A stretch of DNA of 59,224 bases from positions 1 to 59,224 of the forward strand of contig JAEZTJ010000061.1 in the NCBI GenBank assembly GCA_023421505.1. Reading direction: 5' to 3'. Positions 1 through 9,077 of the stretch are shown here, piece by piece (position 1 is the stretch's first letter; each line of letters starts with the position of its first letter). The position numbers were made by a program, and so were the translations under genes. Origin of the DNA: Bacillota bacterium (GTDB lineage: Bacteria; Bacillota; Clostridia; Lachnospirales; Lachnospiraceae). The notes beneath the pieces are model-generated. The model was not told where the DNA came from. It saw nothing but the letters and a program-made list of their open reading frames with translations, and made no database searches.

Positions 1-292
1 TAGGCAGGCTTATTAAGTGTACCCAAAAACTGCTTATAGAATCTAAATCATTAAAATAGCTCTTCATCCAGTATTTGAGGGGGATTCAAAGAATCCCACC
101 CCAAGACTTGACAAAGAGCCTGAAAAAGAAAAATCCGTAATGTATAGAATATGCTATGCAAATCCTACACAATACGGACAATTCTTAAATTTATGAGATT
201 ATGCGAATAATTACGCATAATATACTACTTGCTAATGAATTGGCAAGTTAACACATAATATTACTACAGAATATGATTTAAGCGATATCATA
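1..292. other. Non-coding tail downstream of pnp with several hairpins
   Basis: No credible gene is seen. Several perfect stems are visible: GGGATTC/GAATCCC with a 3-nt loop (81-97), TCCGTA/TACGGA (134-139 with 173-178), ATTATGCG/CGCATAAT (198-205 with 214-221), ACTTGC/GCAAGT (227-232 with 243-248) and ATATGAT/ATCATAT (271-277 with 287-293), the last abutting the pnp stop codon. None is followed by a convincing U-run on the minus strand, so the pnp transcript end cannot be placed exactly. The stems could be a 3' processing or decay-protection structure. Confidence 0.4.
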
Positions 293-2380
293 TTACTGTG
301 CATCCTTTATACTAAAGCTGATCCTGCCCATCTTATCCTGTCCAAGGCACATAACCTTAACCACATCTCCTAAAGTTAATTCATCCTCAACATGCTCAAC
401 TCTATGTTTAGCAATCTTAGAGATATGAACCATACCCTCTTTACCGGGAGCAAATTCAATAAAAGCACCGAATTCTTTTATACTGATAACCTTTCCAACA
501 TATTGCTTACCCTCTTCAAAATCAGTTACAATCATTTTAACCATCTCAATGGCCTTTTGTATACTTTCTTTATCAAGACCACATACAGATACAGCACCTT
601 CATCACTGATATCTATCTTAACACCTGTCTGCTCAATGATTGCATTAATTGTCTTGCCTCTTTGTCCTACAACCTCACCAATCTTAGATGGATCGATTTT
701 AATCTGAACAATCTTCGGAGAATAAGGGCCTACTTCTGGTCTCGGCTGTGCGATTACCGGAGCCATAACCTCATCTAAGATATAAGTTCTTGCTTCTTTC
801 GTTCTATAAATTGCCTTCTCAATAATTTCTCTGGTAAGACCATGGATTTTGATATCCATCTGAATTGCCGTAATACCTTTATGAGTTCCTGCAACCTTAA
901 AGTCCATATCGCCAAAGAAATCTTCCAGACCTTGAATATCCGTCAGAATAATATAGTCATCATCTGCTTCGCCTGTTACCAAACCAACTGAAATACCTGC
1001 TACCATAGCCTTGATTGGTACACCTGCAGCCATTAAGGACAAGGTAGATGCACAAATACTACCCTGAGAAGTTGAGCCGTTAGATTCGAGTACTTCAGAT
1101 ACGGTACGGATTGCATAAGGGAATTCTTCCTCACTTGGAAGTACCGGGACAAGCGCTCTTTCCGCAAGTGCTCCATGACCAATTTCACGTCTTCCGGGAC
1201 CTCTGGAGGGCTTTGTCTCACCAACAGAATAGGAAGGGAAATTATAATGGTGCATATATCTTTTTCCGGTTTCATTTTCATCAATACCATCAAGTCTCTG
1301 TGTCTCAGCAAGAGCACCTAAGGTTGTAATAGTAAGAACCTGTGTCTGACCACGGGTAAACATACCGGAACCATGTGTTCTCGGTAATATATCAACCTCA
1401 GCAGCAAGCCTTCTAATTTGAGTGATCTCTCTGCCATCAGGACGTTTCTTATCCTTTAAGATCATCTTACGAACTGTCTTCTTTTCAAACTTATAGATTG
1501 CTTCGCCAAGTAAAGGAAGCCATTCAGGATGAAGTTCTTCATAGCGAGCGGTTAATTTATCAGTGATTTGTCTGATGTTTTCTTCCCTTACCTGTTTTTC
1601 ATCAGTAAATACAGCAGCTTCCATCGCTTCGGGTGTAATAAAGTTAACCATATCCTCATATAAATCAGCCGGTGTATCCCAGTGGATATACTCGTGCTTT
1701 GCTTTACCAACCTCTGCAACAATCTTATCAATAAATTCGATTATTTTCTGGTTTAATTCATGCGCTGCAAAGATAGCCTCTATCATCTTATCTTCCGGAA
1801 GCTCATTTGCGCCTGCTTCAATCATGATAACCTTGTCTTTTGTCGAAGCTACGGTCAGTACTAAAGTTGATTTTTCTCTTTGCGCTGAGGTAGGGTTAAA
1901 TACTAATTCACCATCAACCATACCTACCATAGTAGATGCTGTAGGACCGTCAAAAGGGATATCAGAAACACAGGTTGCTATTGCCGAACCTAACATAGCA
2001 GTTACTTCTGGGGAACAATCCTGATCCACACAGAGAATTAAATTATTCAAAGTAACATCATTCCTATAATCCTTTGGAAATAAAGGTCTCATGGGACGAT
2101 CAATAACTCGGGAGGTAAGAATTGCATTCTCCGAAGGCTTACTTTCTCTTTTAATAAAGCCTCCGGGAATTTTACCTACAGCATATAATTTCTCTTCATA
2201 TTCAACACTTAACGGGAAAAAGTCTATTCCTTCCCTAGGTCTATCGGAGGCTGTTGCAGTAGATAATACTACCGTATCACCATAATGCATTAGAGCAGCT
2301 CCATTAGCTTGTGCAGCAACTCGTCCAATATCAACGGTCAGAGTTCTGCCCGCTAATTCCATAGAAAAACTTTTGTACAT
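293..2380 (-). CDS. pnp: Polyribonucleotide nucleotidyltransferase (PNPase)
   Basis: Cytosolic 3'-to-5' phosphorolytic exoribonuclease that releases nucleoside diphosphates from RNA and can also add tails. The 695-residue length is normal for the family. Two RNase PH domains come first (roughly residues 1-230 and 310-545), the second containing the conserved segment with GHGALAERAL. A KH domain follows with the GQRG loop (about 560-620), then an S1 RNA-binding domain (about 626-693, starting near GKQYVGKVISIKEFGAF). An AAAGGAGA ribosome binding site precedes the ATG. It is the last gene of the rpsO-pnp pair, but here YmaF and MATE genes lie between the two. Its own extended -10 promoter and a strong 5' hairpin (separate entries) suggest independent, possibly autogenous, control. 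Confidence 0.98.
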   Translation of the reverse strand: MYKSFSMELAGRTLTVDIGRVAAQANGAALMHYGDTVVLSTATASDRPREGIDFFPLSVEYEEKLYAVGKIPGGFIKRESKPSENAILTSRVIDRPMRPLFPKDYRNDVTLNNLILCVDQDCSPEVTAMLGSAIATCVSDIPFDGPTASTMVGMVDGELVFNPTSAQREKSTLVLTVASTKDKVIMIEAGANELPEDKMIEAIFAAHELNQKIIEFIDKIVAEVGKAKHEYIHWDTPADLYEDMVNFITPEAMEAAVFTDEKQVREENIRQITDKLTARYEELHPEWLPLLGEAIYKFEKKTVRKMILKDKKRPDGREITQIRRLAAEVDILPRTHGSGMFTRGQTQVLTITTLGALAETQRLDGIDENETGKRYMHHYNFPSYSVGETKPSRGPGRREIGHGALAERALVPVLPSEEEFPYAIRTVSEVLESNGSTSQGSICASTLSLMAAGVPIKAMVAGISVGLVTGEADDDYIILTDIQGLEDFFGDMDFKVAGTHKGITAIQMDIKIHGLTREIIEKAIYRTKEARTYILDEVMAPVIAQPRPEVGPYSPKIVQIKIDPSKIGEVVGQRGKTINAIIEQTGVKIDISDEGAVSVCGLDKESIQKAIEMVKMIVTDFEEGKQYVGKVISIKEFGAFIEFAPGKEGMVHISKIAKHRVEHVEDELTLGDVVKVMCLGQDKMGRISFSIKDAQ

Positions 2381-2441
2381 ATCTGTCTCCTTTTCTTCTT
2401 CACTTGATAATATGTCTTTTATTCATGTAGATTCTAGAGCC

Positions 2442-2520
2442 GGAGGCACCGAAACAACTGAAAAATCTATCGAGTTATAGCTACTTCGATAACCTTTTCA
2501 GAAGTCTCGGGTTGTCCTCC
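2442..2520 (-). promoter_or_regulatory. Long imperfect hairpin in the pnp 5' leader
   Basis: Nested complementary blocks form a stem of about 79 nt: GGAGG/CCTCC (2442-2446 with 2516-2520), CTGAAAA/TTTTCAG (2458-2464 with 2495-2501) and TATCGA/TCGATA (2468-2473 with 2486-2491), with bulges between. It starts about 12 nt after the predicted transcription start and ends about 60 nt before the pnp ATG. In E. coli, pnp mRNA carries a leader hairpin cut by RNase III that PNPase uses to repress itself. An equivalent role here is inference; the stem itself is seen directly. Confidence 0.6.
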
Positions 2521-2538
2521 CGTTACTCTAACTACAAT

Positions 2539-2547
2539 ATTATACCA
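2539..2547 (-). promoter_or_regulatory. Extended -10 promoter for pnp
   Basis: On the minus strand the sequence reads TGGTATAAT, a perfect TATAAT with an upstream TG. No good -35 is visible, as is common for extended -10 promoters. Transcription would begin near 2532, just before the leader hairpin. Confidence 0.5.
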
Positions 2548-2720
2548 TTATAGTTACCAATATGCTACATTTATTTTCACCCATAGTTTAATTGCAAAAT
2601 ATCACTTTCTTGCATAAAATAATTATTGCTTTAAATATAGCTGTATAAGAAACATATCAATAACTTACTATAAGTATCCGTCAAACTCTGAATTCTTAAT
2701 CATTTTTAATAAAATATGAA

Positions 2721-2784
2721 AAGAGCAGTTATCGCATAAAAATAAACTCTTAAAAAGGTTTCAATTTACACAATATCTGCTCTT
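2721..2784 (-). terminator. Candidate terminator after the ymaF-like gene
   Basis: An 8-bp perfect inverted repeat, AAGAGCAG/CTGCTCTT (2721-2728 with 2777-2784), encloses a 48-nt loop just past the stop codon at 2795. On the minus strand the stem is followed by TTTCATATTTTATT, a moderately U-rich tract. The large loop lowers confidence. The rest of the 2381-2794 gap holds only the pnp promoter and leader. Confidence 0.45.
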
Positions 2785-2794
2785 ACTTTATTCA

Positions 2795-3220
2795 TTACTT
2801 TCTATAATAGTTCATATTACATTCATCCTTGCAATACTCTTTATCATGATGCATCTTTTTGTGGTTTTCATCTCCGATAGGATCATTGATTAAGGTGGCT
2901 GCTCTAAATTCATGCCTGTGCCCATCATTCACTGTTGTTGCTGATTCTATAAAATGAACATGTCTATCCCCTACCGTAACTGCTCCTCCTGTACGTCCTT
3001 TAAATTCATGAAAATGCTCTTCATAAAAATCTGTACGAAACATCACCTCATGAAAATGATCATTTGGACCGCACGGAATTGCTTCTCCTGTTACTGTTGC
3101 AAAACGATGATTATGGGGATCTTCTTCCTCTTCAGCTATCATAACACTACCCAGTAGTTCATGAACATGCTTTTGTTTCTCATGGCAAGGCTCAGAATAA
3201 TTATTATAATTGTAACCCAT
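2795..3220 (-). CDS. YmaF-family histidine-rich protein
   Basis: A 141-residue soluble protein dominated by repeated His-containing blocks: HVHELLG, HNHRFATVTGEA, HFHEV, HFHEFKGRTGGA, HVHF, HRHEFRA and finally HHDKEYCKDECN. This spacing of paired HxH motifs is typical of the YmaF family, known from Bacillus but of unknown function. Metal binding is plausible from the His/Cys content but is inference. No signal peptide or membrane segment is seen. A good ribosome binding site (AAGGAGTG) precedes the ATG. It lies between the MATE pump gene and pnp, and a candidate terminator follows it. Confidence 0.75.
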   Translation of the reverse strand: MGYNYNNYSEPCHEKQKHVHELLGSVMIAEEEEDPHNHRFATVTGEAIPCGPNDHFHEVMFRTDFYEEHFHEFKGRTGGAVTVGDRHVHFIESATTVNDGHRHEFRAATLINDPIGDENHKKMHHDKEYCKDECNMNYYRK

Positions 3221-3346
3221 AAATACACTCCTTTTTCATTATTGCAGGCATTACATACAACCGCCTGGAATACACTTTCATGTATTCAATCCATAATATG
3301 CATAGAAAGTAAATATGTGTCGTATTATGATGATACTACTGTTCTG

Positions 3347-4744
3347 CTATTGAGTCACAATATTATTCAACCATTTTCTCTTACGGTATCTCAAATATCC
3401 AAAAATAACCTTATAAATTTCCTCAAACATTACCATCGCATATACAATATAGATTGGTAAGTGAAATACCAAACCGCCAAGCACAGCCATCGGTATTCCG
3501 ATGCACCATACACCGCTTACATCCAGGAATAGTGCCGCCTTAGTGTCACCGCCGCATCGAAGTACAGCAACAATTAATAAGGTATTCAAAGCTTTTGCAG
3601 GCATATAGATCGCTAGTACTGTAATACATATTTTAATATAGTATTCTACCGGTTCGGATACATTGAATATAGAAGTTATGACATCTTTTAATAGAAAAGT
3701 CAGGATAGCTCCTATTACAGAAAGCAATAATTGTAATATCATATAATTCTGTGCATGCTGCTTTGCTTTCTTAAACTCATTAGCTCCAAGCTCATTTCCT
3801 AAAATCACAGCAGCTGCATTTGATATTCCAAATAAATACACCATTACTAACTGTTCTACTGTACCAACCATAGTAATAGCCGCTGTCTCAATATCTTTCA
3901 TTCTTCCATAAACCAGAGAATACATGGTTACCCCGAGTCCCCACATGAATTCATTCAAAATTACAGGTGAAGCTGTCTGTATATATTTCAATATGAATTG
4001 TTTTTGAATAAATGGAACTTTTTCTATCTTACTGCTATATTTCGTATGAAGAAAATCTCCTACACTATCATCACCAGGTTTACAGAAACGTGTAACGATG
4101 ATTAATAGACTTAATTCAAGAAAACGTGCTATAACGGTAGCTAGAGCTGCTCCAGCAACACCAAGCTCCGGCAAGCCCAGCTTACCAAATATAAATCCAT
4201 AATTCAAAATAACATTAACACCAATAGAAATCGTGGTTATTAACATTGGGAAGAATGCATATTTCATGCTTCGAAGAATAGCAACATATGCATTCGTACA
4301 GGCAGTAATCGGATAACATATGGCTATTACTCCAAGATATTTGGCACCAATCTGAATCATTTCACTGTTTGGCGTAAATATTCTCATCACAAGCTTCGGA
4401 AAAAAGATACCCGGTATAGTGAATAATAAAGAACCTGTAATTCCTATTATTAAGGAGATATGCAAAACTCTTTTAATATTAAGCATTTCTCTTTTCCCAT
4501 AATATTGTGATGCTAGTATCCCGGAACCGCTACATACCCCAAACATTAGTAAGCAAAACACAAAGAAAACCCGATTAGCCAAACCAATTGCTGCAACAGA
4601 GGTTTCTCCTAAGCACACAATGAATAAGACATCAATCAGATTAAGTAAATTATTTAATAGATTTTGTAAGGTAACAGGCACAGTTAAAGCTATGGTCTTC
4701 TTAATGAAGCTTTTATCTTGAAAAATTCTTGTAATATAATTCAT
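3347..4744 (-). CDS. MATE-family multidrug/toxin efflux protein
   Basis: Integral membrane protein of 465 residues with about 12 hydrophobic segments in two similar halves, matching the MATE (multidrug and toxic compound extrusion) family, which exports cationic compounds using Na+ or H+ gradients. Seen: the N-terminal segment TVPVTLQNLLNNLLNLIDV, the loop GVCSGSGILASQYYGKRE, and the second-half counterpart with ISNAAAVILGNELGANE. The best start is the ATG at 4744 with a weak GGTGA upstream. It sits between rpsO and the ymaF-like gene, behind the rpsO terminator, so it is probably transcribed separately. Its substrate cannot be told from the sequence. Confidence 0.9.
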   Translation of the reverse strand: MNYITRIFQDKSFIKKTIALTVPVTLQNLLNNLLNLIDVLFIVCLGETSVAAIGLANRVFFVFCLLMFGVCSGSGILASQYYGKREMLNIKRVLHISLIIGITGSLLFTIPGIFFPKLVMRIFTPNSEMIQIGAKYLGVIAICYPITACTNAYVAILRSMKYAFFPMLITTISIGVNVILNYGFIFGKLGLPELGVAGAALATVIARFLELSLLIIVTRFCKPGDDSVGDFLHTKYSSKIEKVPFIQKQFILKYIQTASPVILNEFMWGLGVTMYSLVYGRMKDIETAAITMVGTVEQLVMVYLFGISNAAAVILGNELGANEFKKAKQHAQNYMILQLLLSVIGAILTFLLKDVITSIFNVSEPVEYYIKICITVLAIYMPAKALNTLLIVAVLRCGGDTKAALFLDVSGVWCIGIPMAVLGGLVFHLPIYIVYAMVMFEEIYKVIFGYLRYRKRKWLNNIVTQ

Positions 4745-4800
4745 ATTTCACCAAACCGAATACGGTATTGTATCCCGGCCTTTCATTTTGAGAGGAAAAT

Positions 4801-4848
4801 AAAAAGCTGCCCCATCCTCAGCACCAACGGCCATAAAATGGGACAGCT
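4801..4848 (-). terminator. Rho-independent terminator after rpsO
   Basis: AGCTGCCCCAT (4805-4815) pairs with ATGGGACAGCT (4838-4848), 10 of 11 positions. On the minus strand the stem ends in GCAGCTTTTTATTTT, a classic U-run. It begins 19 nt past the rpsO stop codon. Confidence 0.85.
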
Positions 4849-4866
4849 ATGTTCATATAAGATTTA

Positions 4867-5133
4867 CTATTTTCTTAAACCTAAACGTTCAATAAGTTCG
4901 CGATATCCATCGATGTTTGTTTTCTTTAAGTATTCTAGTAAACCTCTTCTTTGTCCAACCATCTTAAGAAGACCTCTTCTTGAGTGATGATCCTTCTTAT
5001 TATTCTTTAAGTGCTCTGTTAATTCAGTAATTCTTTCTGTTAAAAGAGCGATTTGAACCTCCGGTGAACCTGTATCTTCGGGTGTTCTTCCAAAATTTTT
5101 GATAATTTCCTGTTTCTTATCTTTGCTAATCAT
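4867..5133 (-). CDS. rpsO: 30S ribosomal protein S15
   Basis: 88 residues, the normal length. S15 binds 16S rRNA early in assembly of the 30S platform. The family signature is visible: TPEDTGSPEVQIALLTERI near residues 16-34, then HLKNNKKDHHSRRGLL and VGQRRGLLEYLK. A perfect AAAGGAG ribosome binding site lies 9 nt before the ATG. A promoter and structured leader precede it and a strong terminator follows, so it can act as a single-gene unit even though it sits in the classic ribF-rpsO-pnp neighbourhood. Confidence 0.98.
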   Translation of the reverse strand: MISKDKKQEIIKNFGRTPEDTGSPEVQIALLTERITELTEHLKNNKKDHHSRRGLLKMVGQRRGLLEYLKKTNIDGYRELIERLGLRK

Positions 5134-5158
5134 TGTATAATCTCCTTTCAGATCAAAC

Positions 5159-5206
5159 GCCTAATACTAAGAGAAAGGTTGGAGTGTCCGAATTCTGAGT
5201 ATTGGC
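5159..5206 (-). promoter_or_regulatory. rpsO leader hairpin
   Basis: GCCTAATACT (5159-5168) pairs with AGTATTGGC (5198-5206) with one bulged base, giving a stem near the 5' end of the predicted rpsO transcript. S15 represses its own mRNA through leader structures in several bacteria; that this hairpin does so here is inference. Confidence 0.45.
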
Positions 5207-5221
5207 TTTTCTACTTTGTGT

Positions 5222-5250
5222 ATAGTATCACATTATTTAATTATTGTAAA
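5222..5250 (-). promoter_or_regulatory. Predicted promoter of rpsO
   Basis: Minus strand: TTTACA (5250-5245), 17-nt spacer, TACTAT (5227-5222). The predicted start near 5215 lies about 80 nt before the ATG and just in front of the leader hairpin. Confidence 0.5.
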
Positions 5251-5308
5251 CAACTTTTTATTATATTTTATATTTACCACTTATATAGCATTTATTTATT
5301 ATATTCAA

Positions 5309-6913
5309 TCATGATTTTCCAGTATATTCGGTTTTATCTATCAGATTACCGCAGAGAACTACTATTAATACGGTAAACAATAGACAAAATATGGTATAAG
5401 GAAGCGTGCATAAAAATTCAAGGGATGCCGGAAGTAAAATAGCTGCCGCCACGGATACTCCGATGGAAGGCGCCATGACTACCAATAATAAGCCAGCACC
5501 AAGAAGCATTTGAATAATCTTACTCGGCTGTCCACCCAAAAATCTCTGATAAAGAATCGTCATTCCTACAAAAACTGCACCTGATGCAATATATGCCAAT
5601 GCAAAAAACAAACCTCGTACTGGATTTATCTCACTTGTTATGGTAAAGACTGCAAACATAGCTACTCCGTCGATACACGGCTTCAAAAACGAGGACAAGG
5701 ATGCTGCAATCACTTTTACGATCGATTTTTCAGGGATCAGATAAATATATGGTTTTAGCAGCTCAACCTTTAATTTCCCCATTACGGTAGTAAAAAACTG
5801 AAAATAAATCGACACACCTAAAATGATATAGTATGCATTTTGGGGAGCAGCTTTCGTTCTAAGATAATAACCGGAAATACCTAGTAATATTATCATAAAG
5901 TATGAAAATTTGTCTAAGAAGATTAATCTGCTACTTCTTTTCATCTCAAGGATATGCTTATATAAAAAGGTAATTGCGCCCTTCCCCTTATGAATACCCG
6001 GTTCATCATTTCTGACTTTAATATTCTTATTATTGACCCTTGGTATATTACGTCCTTCTTTGGCTGCAAGTCTTATATTATACGTTGTCTCTGTGGATAA
6101 AAGAACATCTTCATAATAATCTGCTTTACCAACAGTAAGTAATATAACAATGACAATTCCTACAACCAGATAACACAGAAGAGGAATTATTACGGTCTGT
6201 AAGGATTGGTTTACTATGCCGATAAAGAACATTGTTGACCAGCCTGCTACCGGAAGATATCCAAACAGCTTTGAACTCACAACCCGAAAGATAGCTTCCC
6301 AGATATTTATCTGCTCCTGCTTTTGAAGGAATACGACTACTAACAGCAAAAAGACAATTATACAGTATAAAGTAGCCTTTATCTGACTTTTTCTAAACTG
6401 CTTCCCATTCGTGAATATATATATTCCGATCGACATTAGCTGGCAGAATAAAATCATAATTGCAAATATCGCAAATAGCGAGAATATCTCTAGAAAGCCA
6501 TAGCCGAAGCTTGATTTTAATGTACCCATCTGGTAGAAAATAAAAACCGAACCCAGAAGAGCTTTCCCCATTGTACTAAGTAATCCGTACATCAAAATCT
6601 TCTTTGATGAAATTGGCGAAACAAATAATAAACCGATGTCAGGCATAGTAAACAGACTGGAGCCGGTAGATAGTCCGCTGTTGATAAAAGCGTATAGAAA
6701 AAAAAGTCCCAGACCTGCGATAATAGTAAACAGGATACGTTCATCCGCGAATTTTTTCGTCGGCAGATTATTACCCTTAAGCGTTAACATCACAACTGAA
6801 AAAATAATCATTACAGCTACGACACAATATAAAATCAGCATGGCCGGCTTTCTTTTCAGATAAAGAATTCTGTTTTTTAATTGGGTTAATAAAAGATAAG
6901 CTAATGCTTTCAT
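5309..6913 (-). CDS. ABC exporter membrane subunit (putative ABC_export family)
   Basis: 534 residues with about 10-12 hydrophobic stretches, starting with MKALAYLLLTQLKNRILYLKRKP and a membrane segment at about 25-45. This N-terminus and the alternation of loops and paired helices match the putative ABC exporter permease family found in Firmicutes beside a BcrA-like ATPase. Its start codon overlaps the stop of the ATPase gene by an ATGA junction, indicating translational coupling and a two-component exporter. The substrate is not evident. The pair is inserted between ribF and rpsO and has its own candidate promoter. Confidence 0.82.
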   Translation of the reverse strand: MKALAYLLLTQLKNRILYLKRKPAMLILYCVVAVMIIFSVVMLTLKGNNLPTKKFADERILFTIIAGLGLFFLYAFINSGLSTGSSLFTMPDIGLLFVSPISSKKILMYGLLSTMGKALLGSVFIFYQMGTLKSSFGYGFLEIFSLFAIFAIMILFCQLMSIGIYIFTNGKQFRKSQIKATLYCIIVFLLLVVVFLQKQEQINIWEAIFRVVSSKLFGYLPVAGWSTMFFIGIVNQSLQTVIIPLLCYLVVGIVIVILLTVGKADYYEDVLLSTETTYNIRLAAKEGRNIPRVNNKNIKVRNDEPGIHKGKGAITFLYKHILEMKRSSRLIFLDKFSYFMIILLGISGYYLRTKAAPQNAYYIILGVSIYFQFFTTVMGKLKVELLKPYIYLIPEKSIVKVIAASLSSFLKPCIDGVAMFAVFTITSEINPVRGLFFALAYIASGAVFVGMTILYQRFLGGQPSKIIQMLLGAGLLLVVMAPSIGVSVAAAILLPASLEFLCTLPYTIFCLLFTVLIVVLCGNLIDKTEYTGKS

Positions 6914-7638
6914 ACTTTATTGATCCCCTCCGTCTTATTCTTTTCTCCTTCTGTAATTTTAAAGAATAAGGCTTCCAAATCCTCTCCTGAGCCACTTATT
7001 TCCTTTCTGGTTCTCTTCGCCGCAATCCTTCCACCCATCATGATATTGGTACTATCCCAAAATTCCTGGACACTGTCCAGCATGTGTGTACTAATTAAGA
7101 TAGCAGCTCCTTCCTTCTTCTTCTCAACTATTAAATTCTTGAGTTCTTTAATCGCATGGGGATCTAATCCTACCAGCGGTTCATCAAATAATATAACTTT
7201 AGGCATTGGAAGTAAGCCACAGCAGATACTTACTTTTTGCTGCATTCCTTTAGATAATTCATTACCCAGTTTTTTTGTCTTATCCTCCAGCTCAAATCTT
7301 ATAAGGAGCTGTTCTGCTCTATCCTTCCAGTTCTCTAAGGAATATGCTCTTGCTATAAACTCCATATGCTCCCATACGGTCAGCATATCATAAAGAGCCG
7401 GAATCTCCGGTATATACCCAAGCTCTCTTTTTGCCGCAATAGACTTATTTTCATTTCCATTTATAAATACTTGTCCATCAAACTTTAATAATCCTGCAAT
7501 ACATTTAATAATTGTAGATTTGCCTGCTCCATTTGGTCCAAGTAAAATTGAAATCTCACCTTGATTGATTTCAAAATCCACATTATCATTGGCAATTAAT
7601 TTACCATACTTTTTTGTAACACCTCTAACGGACAGCAT
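6910..7638 (-). CDS. ABC transporter ATP-binding protein (exporter ATPase)
   Basis: 242-residue nucleotide-binding subunit. Walker A GPNGAGKST at residues 34-42, signature LSKGMQQKVSI near 134, Walker B VILFDEPLVGLDP near 157, and a switch His in LISTHMLD. The short, BcrA/CcmA-like architecture and the gene order ATPase then permease fit an exporter. It would drive the membrane subunit encoded immediately downstream, with which it shares a 4-nt overlap. A GGAGGAAGAAATGTAATATG context gives a clear ribosome binding site. Confidence 0.9.
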   Translation of the reverse strand: MLSVRGVTKKYGKLIANDNVDFEINQGEISILLGPNGAGKSTIIKCIAGLLKFDGQVFINGNENKSIAAKRELGYIPEIPALYDMLTVWEHMEFIARAYSLENWKDRAEQLLIRFELEDKTKKLGNELSKGMQQKVSICCGLLPMPKVILFDEPLVGLDPHAIKELKNLIVEKKKEGAAILISTHMLDSVQEFWDSTNIMMGGRIAAKRTRKEISGSGEDLEALFFKITEGEKNKTEGINKV

Positions 7639-7977
7639 ATTACATTTCTTCCTCCTTCTATCTTAAATAATATAATTTACTGCTCAACCAAATAGATCGA
7701 TGTAATATATATTTGGTAAACTTTTCTACAGTATACTATGATCAATACTATTTTCAAATAAGGATAAGCAATTTTTAATCAAAAATTAAACTTACTTCGT
7801 ATATGCTGCCAATTTATATAATGATAAATGAATTTTACTTATCATTCCTTATATGCCGAACTATATTCCAGGACTTAAATTAATCTTCTGTTAAAATTAA
7901 AACTATTTTGGTTTTCAAATTCTCCTATATTAAAAGGGCTAATAGGTTTTCTGAAGCATTTTCTGGTAATGCTAATC
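7639..7977. other. Intergenic stretch between ribF and the ABC exporter genes
   Basis: AT-rich and without a gene. It holds the candidate exporter promoter. I see no clear terminator for the ribF operon. Confidence 0.5.
7730..7757 (-). promoter_or_regulatory. Predicted promoter of the ABC exporter pair
   Basis: Minus strand TTGAAA (7757-7752), 16-nt spacer, TATACT (7735-7730), about 90 nt before the ATPase start codon. Confidence 0.4.
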
Positions 7978-8904
7978 TTATTCAGTCATATTCTTAAAGA
8001 ATTCCTTTGTTATTCTAATATCTTCACTCATTCTTTGTATCAGCTCTTCTAAAGAACCGAATTTCATCTCTGATCTAATACTACTATATAATTCAACCTC
8101 AATGATTTCACCATATAGATTGTTATTATAATCGAATAGATAGGTTTCTACACCTATAAAGTCCTCTTCCCCAACTGTTGGCTTATATCCGATATTAGTT
8201 ACTCCCTGATAATATTTTCCGTCTATTCTGGTTTTTGAAGCATAAACACCGCACGGAGGAAGTAATTTATTAGAAGCAGGAATCAGGTTCGTTGTCGGCA
8301 TGCCTATAGTTCTTCCAAGCTTTCTTCCATGCACTACTTCTCCCCTGATAAAATAAGGCTGTCCAAGCATCGCATTCACCAGTTCCATATTTCCTTCTTT
8401 TAGCCCACTTCTTATTAAAGAGCTGCTGATTATCTTATTCCCATATTTCTTTTTTTCACAGGCGATTACTTTATAACCATAGATACTTTCATACTGCTTT
8501 AAGAGTGCTACATCTCCCTTTCGCTCAGAGCCAAAGCGGTAATCATTACCAACTATGATAATTTTTGCATCCAGCTTCTTTACCAGAATTTCCCTGATAA
8601 AAGTCTCCGGTTCCATGCTTTTATTACTTTCCGATAACGGATAGGATATAAGAACATCCACACCACTACGACGAAGTATCGATAATTTCTCTTCTTCTGT
8701 ATAAATCAGCTCTAATTCTTTGTCCGAAAATAAATTGGAGGGATGCAGTAAAAAGCTGAACATGATAGCAGTCATACCCAGCTTTTTATAGGATAAGATT
8801 GTATTTAATAATTGCTTATGACCAAGGTGTATTCCATCGAATTTTCCTAAAGTAACTGCACTGTTATTGTACTGAAATTCTGTATTTCCTTCTATATATT
8901 CCAT
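7978..8904 (-). CDS. ribF: Bifunctional riboflavin kinase / FAD synthetase
   Basis: Converts riboflavin to FMN and then FAD in the cytosol. The adenylyltransferase part shows GKFDGIHLGHKQL near residues 20-32 and a later SSSLIRSGLKEGN. The riboflavin kinase part has GRTIGMPTTNL near residue 200 followed by PCGVYASKTRIDGKYYQGVTNIG. The reading frame stays open four codons upstream to a TTG, but GGAGGAAACT precedes the internal ATG at 8904, which I take as the start (308 residues, normal). It ends the rimP-to-ribF run, directly downstream of truB, which is a conserved arrangement. Confidence 0.96.
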   Translation of the reverse strand: MEYIEGNTEFQYNNSAVTLGKFDGIHLGHKQLLNTILSYKKLGMTAIMFSFLLHPSNLFSDKELELIYTEEEKLSILRRSGVDVLISYPLSESNKSMEPETFIREILVKKLDAKIIIVGNDYRFGSERKGDVALLKQYESIYGYKVIACEKKKYGNKIISSSLIRSGLKEGNMELVNAMLGQPYFIRGEVVHGRKLGRTIGMPTTNLIPASNKLLPPCGVYASKTRIDGKYYQGVTNIGYKPTVGEEDFIGVETYLFDYNNNLYGEIIEVELYSSIRSEMKFGSLEELIQRMSEDIRITKEFFKNMTE

Positions 8905-9077
8905 AGTTTCCTCCAAGCTCTCTCTGCACTTTATAAGTAGGTTCCTGTATGCTAATAATTATCAATAAAGTACGAAAGCAAACTTAATGGTTACTGATTC
9001 ATTTTTTAAGTAAAGTTAATATATTCGTCTTATCTTATGGCTTATTTGGAATGATTCTGATTTTGTTATATAAAAGG

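Noticed and set aside
1563..2024. 153-codon plus-strand frame inside pnp
   Set aside because: Antisense shadow of a highly conserved gene, with no ribosome binding site or recognisable protein.
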